From Proteobacteria bacterium UBA6156 (lineage in GTDB: Bacteria > Pseudomonadota > Alphaproteobacteria > UBA2136 > UBA6156): 43,239 bases of DNA. The position numbers were made by a program, and so were the translations under genes. Of this stretch, positions 39,273-43,239 are shown in pieces (positions within the stretch are counted from its first letter, which is position 1; every line of letters begins with the position of its first letter). Under the pieces are notes generated by a model. The model was not told the origin of the DNA. It did no database searches and saw only the letters and a program-made list of their open reading frames with translations. The stretch spans positions 1 through 43,239 of the forward strand of contig DIUO01000026.1 of the NCBI GenBank assembly GCA_002422365.1. The letters run 5' to 3'.

Positions 39273-41360
39273 TTAGGCGGCTTGGGCGGATGTTGTGGGG
39301 GTGTCGGCGCGGGTGAGGACTTCGGTTTTGAGGCGGTCGAGCAGCCAGGCCAGCGGTTTGGCGCCGAGGTCGGTGCCGTCGCGCAGGCGGATGGCGACGG
39401 TGCCGTCTTCGGCTTCTTTTTTACCGACCACCAGCATGTAGGGGATTTTCTTCTGCTGGGCGAAGAGGATTTTCTTCTGCATGCGTTCCGACGCGGTGTC
39501 GACCTCGACCCGCAGGCCGCCGGTGGCGGTGGTTATGGGGGCGTCCATGAGGGTTTGCCGCACCTGTTCGGCGTAGTCGTTCTGGGCGTCGGTGATGGGA
39601 ATCACCATAGCCTGCACGGGGGCGAGCCAGGTGGGGAATTTGCCCTCGTATTGCTCGATGAGGATGCCGATGAAGCGCTCCAGCGTGCCCAAGATCGCGC
39701 GGTGGATCATCACGCAGGGGACGCGTTCGCCCGCCTCATTCGTATAAAGCGCGCCCATGCGGATGGGCAGGTTGAAGTCGACCTGCACGGTGCCGCATTG
39801 CCAGGTGCGGCCGATGGCGTCCTTCAGGTGGTATTCCAGTTTGGGGCCGTAGAAAGCGCCGTCGCCGGGGGCCAGCGTGAGCGGAATGCCGATTTTGGCG
39901 CAGGCGTCGGCCAGGGCTTTTTCGGCGGCATCCCAGAGGCTGTCGTCGCCGACGCGTTTTTCGGGCCGGGTGGCCAGCTTCACGGAGTAGTCCTTGAAGC
40001 CCAGCGGTTCGTAGACTTCGTCGATGAGATTACAGAGGGCGATGATTTCCGATTCCATTTGCTCCGGCGTGCAGAAGATGTGGGCGTCGTCTTGAGTGAG
40101 GCTGGTGACGCGCAGCAGGCCGTGGAGGGCGCCGTGGGCCTCGTTGCGCATGCACATGCCGAATTCGCTCATGCGCAGCGGGAGGTCTCGGTAGCTTTTG
40201 GTGCCCTGGCGGAACACCTGCACGTGGCAGGGGCAGTTCATGGGTTTGAGGCTGTAGATGCCGAGGCTATCTATCCCCTTGGCCATGCTGCCCAGCGTGG
40301 TGGCTTGGGCTTTTTCGTGGGCGGCGGGTTCGACAATCGGCTGCATGACGTCGTCGCAGGTGAGGAAGAGGTCTTCGCGGTAGTTCTGCCAGTGGCCGCT
40401 TTGCTCATACAGCCCTTTGCTGACCAGTTTGGGGGTGTTGACCTCGCGGTAATTGTAGCGGCGGAGGTTCTGGCGGATGTAGGCCTCCAATTCCAAGAAG
40501 ATGCTCCAGCCCTTGGGGTGCCAGAAGGGTTGGCCGGGGGCTTCTTCTTGCAAATGAAACAGCTCCAGCTCGCGGCCCAGTTTGCGGTGGTCGCGCTTTT
40601 CGGCTTCTTCGCGCATCGTCAGGTACGCATCGAGCTCCTTTTGGCTGGCGAAGGCGACGCAGTAGATGCGGGTGAGCTGCTGGTTCTGGCTGTCGCCTTT
40701 CCAGTAAGCTCCGGCAAGATTGGTGAGAGTGAAGGCCAGCGTGATTTTATCGAGGCTGGGGGCGTGGGGGCCACGGCAGAGGTCGATGAACTCCTTGCCC
40801 GCCACGCTGCTGCCGATTTGGCGGTAGGCGGAGACTTTGCCGCCGATGGTTTGGCCCTTTTCCACCGCTTCGGCGATAATCAGGCTCTTGTAGCTGTCGC
40901 CGGTGGCTTCGAAGTGCGTGATCAGCTGCTCGGGCTCCCAGAGCTCGCGCACCACGGCGCGGCCGGTTTTGATGATGTCGCGCATGCGCTCTTCGAGTTT
41001 CGGCAGGTCATCGCTGGAGAGGGCGGTGGGGAATTCGATGTCGTAATAGCAGCCGGTGTCGATGGTCGGGCCGATGGCGAGCTTGGCGGCGGGGAAGAGT
41101 TCCTTCACGGCCAGGGCCAGCACCTGGGCGGCCAGGGTGTGGCGCAGGGTGTCGAGCCCGAGCTCGGTTTTGGCGGTGGCGATGTTGACCTTGGCGTTGT
41201 CGGCAATCGGTTCGGAGAGGTCTTGGGCAACACCGTTCACCTCGATCGCCACGGCGGCTTTGGCCAGGCCTGCACCGATGGAGGCCGCGACTTCGGCGCC
41301 GGTGGTGGTGGTCGCCTCGAACTCGCGGACTGAGTTATCGGGCAACGTGATGCGGACCAT
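39273..41360 (-). CDS. thrS: Threonyl-tRNA synthetase
   Basis: A 695-residue class II synthetase that charges tRNA-Thr. The TGS domain (1-62) is followed by the N2 editing domain with GPTIDTGCYYDIEFP and the metal-site region near DLCRGPHAPS. The catalytic core has motif 2 in MRNEAHGALHGLLRV and zinc ligands including Cys in MNCPCHVQV. Motif 3 is in HRAILGTLERFIGILIEQ, then the anticodon-binding domain. AGGAGA precedes the ATG. Unlike the common thrS-infC order, infC lies 4.3 kb away on the other strand. Confidence 0.97.
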   Translation of the reverse strand: MVRITLPDNSVREFEATTTTGAEVAASIGAGLAKAAVAIEVNGVAQDLSEPIADNAKVNIATAKTELGLDTLRHTLAAQVLALAVKELFPAAKLAIGPTIDTGCYYDIEFPTALSSDDLPKLEERMRDIIKTGRAVVRELWEPEQLITHFEATGDSYKSLIIAEAVEKGQTIGGKVSAYRQIGSSVAGKEFIDLCRGPHAPSLDKITLAFTLTNLAGAYWKGDSQNQQLTRIYCVAFASQKELDAYLTMREEAEKRDHRKLGRELELFHLQEEAPGQPFWHPKGWSIFLELEAYIRQNLRRYNYREVNTPKLVSKGLYEQSGHWQNYREDLFLTCDDVMQPIVEPAAHEKAQATTLGSMAKGIDSLGIYSLKPMNCPCHVQVFRQGTKSYRDLPLRMSEFGMCMRNEAHGALHGLLRVTSLTQDDAHIFCTPEQMESEIIALCNLIDEVYEPLGFKDYSVKLATRPEKRVGDDSLWDAAEKALADACAKIGIPLTLAPGDGAFYGPKLEYHLKDAIGRTWQCGTVQVDFNLPIRMGALYTNEAGERVPCVMIHRAILGTLERFIGILIEQYEGKFPTWLAPVQAMVIPITDAQNDYAEQVRQTLMDAPITTATGGLRVEVDTASERMQKKILFAQQKKIPYMLVVGKKEAEDGTVAIRLRDGTDLGAKPLAWLLDRLKTEVLTRADTPTTSAQAA

Positions 41361-41467
41361 GACGGGGTTCTCCTGTTCGGGGTTTGATTATCAGAGGTGT
41401 ATCTGTGTGCCCAACCTAGCGCATACAAGGTTGCGTGCCAAGGCGTATGCATGGCATTGTGGCGCGT

Positions 41468-42454
41468 ATGAACGCACTGAACGCCACCATCTCGCCCCTC
41501 GCCTCGCCGCTCTACCCCCCCCTTGAGCCCTTTGCCACCCACATGCTGGAGGTGGGCGACGGCCACACGCTGTATGTGGAGCAATGCGGCAACCCGCAGG
41601 GCTTGCCGGTGGTGGTGCTGCATGGCGGGCCGGGGAGCGCCAGCAAGCCCAAGCACCGCCAGATGTTTAACCCTGAGGTTTATCATATCGTGGTATTTGA
41701 CCAGCGCGGGTGCGGGAAGTCGCTCCCCTTTGGTAAAACGGAGGCCAACACCACGGTGCATTTGGTGGCGGATATGGAGCGGATACGCGGGCTGGTGGGA
41801 GTGGAGAGTTGGGCGGTTTACGGGAATTCATGGGGCAGTGCGTTGGCGCTCGCCTATGCGCAAGCGCACCCGGGCCAAGTACGCGCCCTGATGATTGGAG
41901 CCATTTTTACGGCCACACCCCGTGAGTTGGCTTGGTTTTATCATCCGGACGGGCTGGCGCGGTTCTTCCCGCAGGAATATGCCGAACTTTGCGCGTTGCT
42001 GGATACCCCGGCCTGGGAGGATATGCCGCAGAGGATACAAGAAGCCGTAAGGACTGACAGCCCGCAAGCGCTGAAGGTAGGGCGTGCCGTGTGCTTATTG
42101 GATGCCCTGAGCATGGAATTGGTACCCAACCGCGAAGAGATAGATATGTGGCTAGATTCTGAGGAATTCACACTCGAACCGGTGCGTATTTGGGCCCATT
42201 ATTTTTCCGCAGGTTGTTTTTTAGAGCCCAACTACCTGTTGGCGCAGGCCCACCTGTTGCCGCAGGTGCCGGTGCATATCCTGCATGCCGGACTTGACTT
42301 GTGCTGCCCGGTAGAGAGTGCGGTACGCCTGCACCAAGCTGTGCCGGGCAGTACGTTGGAGATTATACCCCTGTGCGGCCACCGCGCGACGATGGAGATG
42401 GATATGGCGCGAGTGGCGGCGACGGATGCTATGGCCAAGCGGTTGGGATATTAG
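41468..42454 (+). CDS. pip: Proline iminopeptidase (S33 family)
   Basis: A 328-residue alpha/beta-hydrolase peptidase removing N-terminal proline. Family motifs: HGGPGSASKPKHR (oxyanion loop), DQRGCGKS, nucleophile Ser 121 in GNSWGS (GGSWGS in most homologues), Asp 277 in HAGLDLCCPV, and His 305 in CGHRATME. The usual DQRGxGxS plus LVxDMERIR pattern is also present. The ATG at 41468 gives the family start LYPPLEPFATHMLEV; earlier in-frame starts add no conserved residues. No clear ribosome binding site. It diverges from thrS. Confidence 0.92.
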   Translation: MNALNATISPLASPLYPPLEPFATHMLEVGDGHTLYVEQCGNPQGLPVVVLHGGPGSASKPKHRQMFNPEVYHIVVFDQRGCGKSLPFGKTEANTTVHLVADMERIRGLVGVESWAVYGNSWGSALALAYAQAHPGQVRALMIGAIFTATPRELAWFYHPDGLARFFPQEYAELCALLDTPAWEDMPQRIQEAVRTDSPQALKVGRAVCLLDALSMELVPNREEIDMWLDSEEFTLEPVRIWAHYFSAGCFLEPNYLLAQAHLLPQVPVHILHAGLDLCCPVESAVRLHQAVPGSTLEIIPLCGHRATMEMDMARVAATDAMAKRLGY

Positions 42455-42481
42455 CGGTTTTGTAGATTTTTTATTTTTTGC

Positions 42482-42511
42482 TTGCGCGGGGGTGGGGGCG
42501 TTGCCTATAAT
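42482..42511 (+). promoter_or_regulatory. Sigma70 promoter of the small-gene cassette
   Basis: TTGCGC, 18 bases, TATAAT (42506-42511), the only perfect -10 I noticed in the window. Transcription would begin around 42518, at or just before the leader ORF start. Confidence 0.65.
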
Positions 42512-42519
42512 TACCCTTA

Positions 42520-42561
42520 ATGAACAAGTTCCGTCTCCCGCTGCTGACCCTGCTGGCCTAA
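42520..42561 (+). CDS. Putative leader peptide, 13 residues
   Basis: ATG to TAA encoding MNKFRLPLLTLLA, starting 9 bases after the TATAAT box, so it would be leaderless or nearly so. The stop codon lies in the loop of a small palindrome, TGGCC-TAA-GGCCA (42554-42566). A second GGCC palindrome at 42633-42643 lies 9 bases before the ribosome binding site of the next gene. This could be an attenuation-type leader, but chance cannot be excluded. Confidence 0.3.
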   Translation: MNKFRLPLLTLLA

Positions 42562-42663
42562 GGCCATCCTTTTCGTCACCCAGCCCTGAGACCTGAACTT
42601 TTCCCCTTCTTACACACTTCAAATCTGCACCCGGCCATTGGCCTATTTTCTGGAGGACTCTCT

Positions 42664-42873
42664 ATGTATTCTTCATCGTCGACGATTGCACCGCTTACGC
42701 TCGCCAGCCACGAGGTTGAGGAGGCTTTCATGGCGGCTTGTGCCGCCAAGGCTATCCGCGACCCTGAAGAGCTGGCTTCCCTCTCGCAGGCCGTGTGCTT
42801 TTGGTACTGGCTGAACGACAAAGGACGTGGACGTGTGTTGCGTCGCGTCGGCAAATTCATGACCCGCCATTGA
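42664..42873 (+). CDS. Small protein of unknown function
   Basis: A 69-residue protein that I do not recognise. GGAGGA lies 6 bases before the ATG, a strong ribosome binding site. It is mostly helical: a polar start, a helix with two Cys-Ala motifs (AFMAACAAKA), the aromatic cluster CFWYWLNDKG, and a basic C-terminal end (RGRVLRRVGKFMTRH). No signal peptide. It is the first main gene behind a consensus promoter and is followed after 10 bases by another small gene. Confidence 0.65.
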   Translation: MYSSSSTIAPLTLASHEVEEAFMAACAAKAIRDPEELASLSQAVCFWYWLNDKGRGRVLRRVGKFMTRH

Positions 42874-42883
42874 GGAGACGACT

Positions 42884-43072
42884 ATGGCTATACCAACCGA
42901 TGTCCAAGAGGCCTACCGCAGGGCCCGAAATGATCCGCGCATCTCGGCTCTGCTTGAGGAACGAGGCATCCACGCCGCTATCGATCGATGGGACGATGAG
43001 ACGCCCTCTGCCCGGAATTGCGCCCGCAGCTTTTTGCGGGATCAGGGTTTCTTGCCTCCCGTCAAAGACTGA
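42884..43072 (+). CDS. Small protein of unknown function
   Basis: A 62-residue, charged, probably helical protein (VQEAYRRARNDPRISALLEERGIHAAIDRW). GAGGAG lies 6 bases before the ATG. No similarity to a family that I know. It is translated together with the 69-residue gene upstream and ends 20 bases before a strong terminator. The pair could be a toxin-antitoxin or other two-part system, but no motif supports that. Confidence 0.62.
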   Translation: MAIPTDVQEAYRRARNDPRISALLEERGIHAAIDRWDDETPSARNCARSFLRDQGFLPPVKD

Positions 43073-43092
43073 AGGCCCTCTCACGAACGACA

Positions 43093-43119
43093 CCGCCGGG
43101 GCAACCCGGCGGATTTTTT
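43093..43119 (+). terminator. Intrinsic terminator of the small-gene cassette
   Basis: CCGCCGGG / CCCGGCGG with loop GCAA, then A and six Ts. It closes the transcript starting at 42518. Confidence 0.93.
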
Positions 43120-43214
43120 GTGGGCGGGGGATTGTTGCGGGTTGGGCATAGGGGGTGTCGGCAGGAAGTGGCGGGCGCGTGTATAAGCTGTTCAGAGGCA
43201 TGTTCTGCAACATA

Positions 43215-43237
43215 TAAAGCTATTTAAATAATAATTT
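43215..43237. repeat. 23 bp terminal inverted repeat, right copy
   Basis: The exact reverse complement of positions 1-23. Only two more bases follow before the window ends. The segment 43120-43214 before it shows no gene. Confidence 0.8.
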
Positions 43238-43239
43238 GC

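Noticed and set aside
39282..41333. 683-residue plus-strand frame opposite thrS
   Set aside because: Gly/Val/Asp-rich shadow of thrS with no recognisable motif; GC-rich antisense frames often stay open.
42664..43072. Toxin-antitoxin assignment for the two small genes
   Set aside because: Size and arrangement would fit, but neither protein shows a known toxin or DNA-binding antitoxin motif.

Overview
This 43.2 kb window is ordinary-looking chromosomal DNA from a GC-rich alphaproteobacterium. The class call rests on a complete PhyR-NepR-EcfG general stress response locus, which is known only from Alphaproteobacteria, plus a HWE-family histidine kinase, a one-cysteine DksA-type protein and GGAAC-N16-CGTT promoters. 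I cannot place it below class level. No prophage, CRISPR array, transposase or plasmid replication gene is visible. The two ends carry the same 23 bp AT-rich sequence in inverted orientation.

Layout. (1) 0.1-7.6 kb, minus strand: a heat-shock cluster in the order hrcA-grpE-CYTH-HD-dinD-dnaK-(secreted orphan)-dnaJ. It is the classical hrcA-grpE-dnaK-dnaJ order with extra genes inserted. CIRCE-like operators (HrcA sites) lie in front of hrcA and dnaJ. Both promoters place the predicted +1 on the A of the start codon, so both messages may be leaderless. (2) 7.7-13.4 kb, minus strand: a small orphan gene, dnaQ, a NodIJ-type ABC exporter, a PCuAC-like protein without the usual copper ligands, a DUF971 protein, a membrane PH-domain protein and dksA. 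(3) 13.5-13.65 kb: tRNA-Arg(CCG) with a 19 bp copy of its 3' end 98 bp away. (4) 14.0-22.3 kb, plus strand: a tight four-gene fatty-acid operon consisting of an acyltransferase/alpha-beta-hydrolase fusion, fadA thiolase, a FadN-type bifunctional enzyme and FadE. (5) 22.3-29.5 kb: a general stress response island with ecfG, nepR, phyR, a HWE kinase and several small envelope genes (PRC-like, PLDc_N-like, entericidin-like, glycine-zipper lipoprotein, YqjD/YqjE-like). Six of its transcription units start with a GGAAC-N16-C(G/A)TT box. (6) 29.5-32.4 kb: a DUF1275 protein and the acetate uptake pair yjcH-actP. (7) 32.6-35.0 kb: pyruvate kinase, a 110 bp hairpin element, and infC, which probably starts at an AUC codon. 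(8) 35.0-39.2 kb: an orphan peptide-type solute-binding protein, a LysM protein, an orphan coxB, tRNA-Ser(GGA) and a PhnA/YjdM-like protein. (9) 39.3-43.1 kb: thrS, a proline iminopeptidase, and a cassette of two small unknown genes behind a consensus promoter and a possible leader peptide.

How it fits together. The window combines two stress circuits, HrcA/CIRCE protein quality control and the PhyR partner-switch with nearby output genes. It also holds a carbon module: exogenous lipid or fatty acid breakdown to acetyl-CoA, acetate import and pyruvate kinase. Nothing here is a clear defence or mobile system. The most unusual points are the dinD gene embedded in the heat-shock operon, the leaderless CIRCE promoters, the dense EcfG promoter island with a CATT variant, the lipase/acyltransferase fusion, and several large unexplained hairpins.
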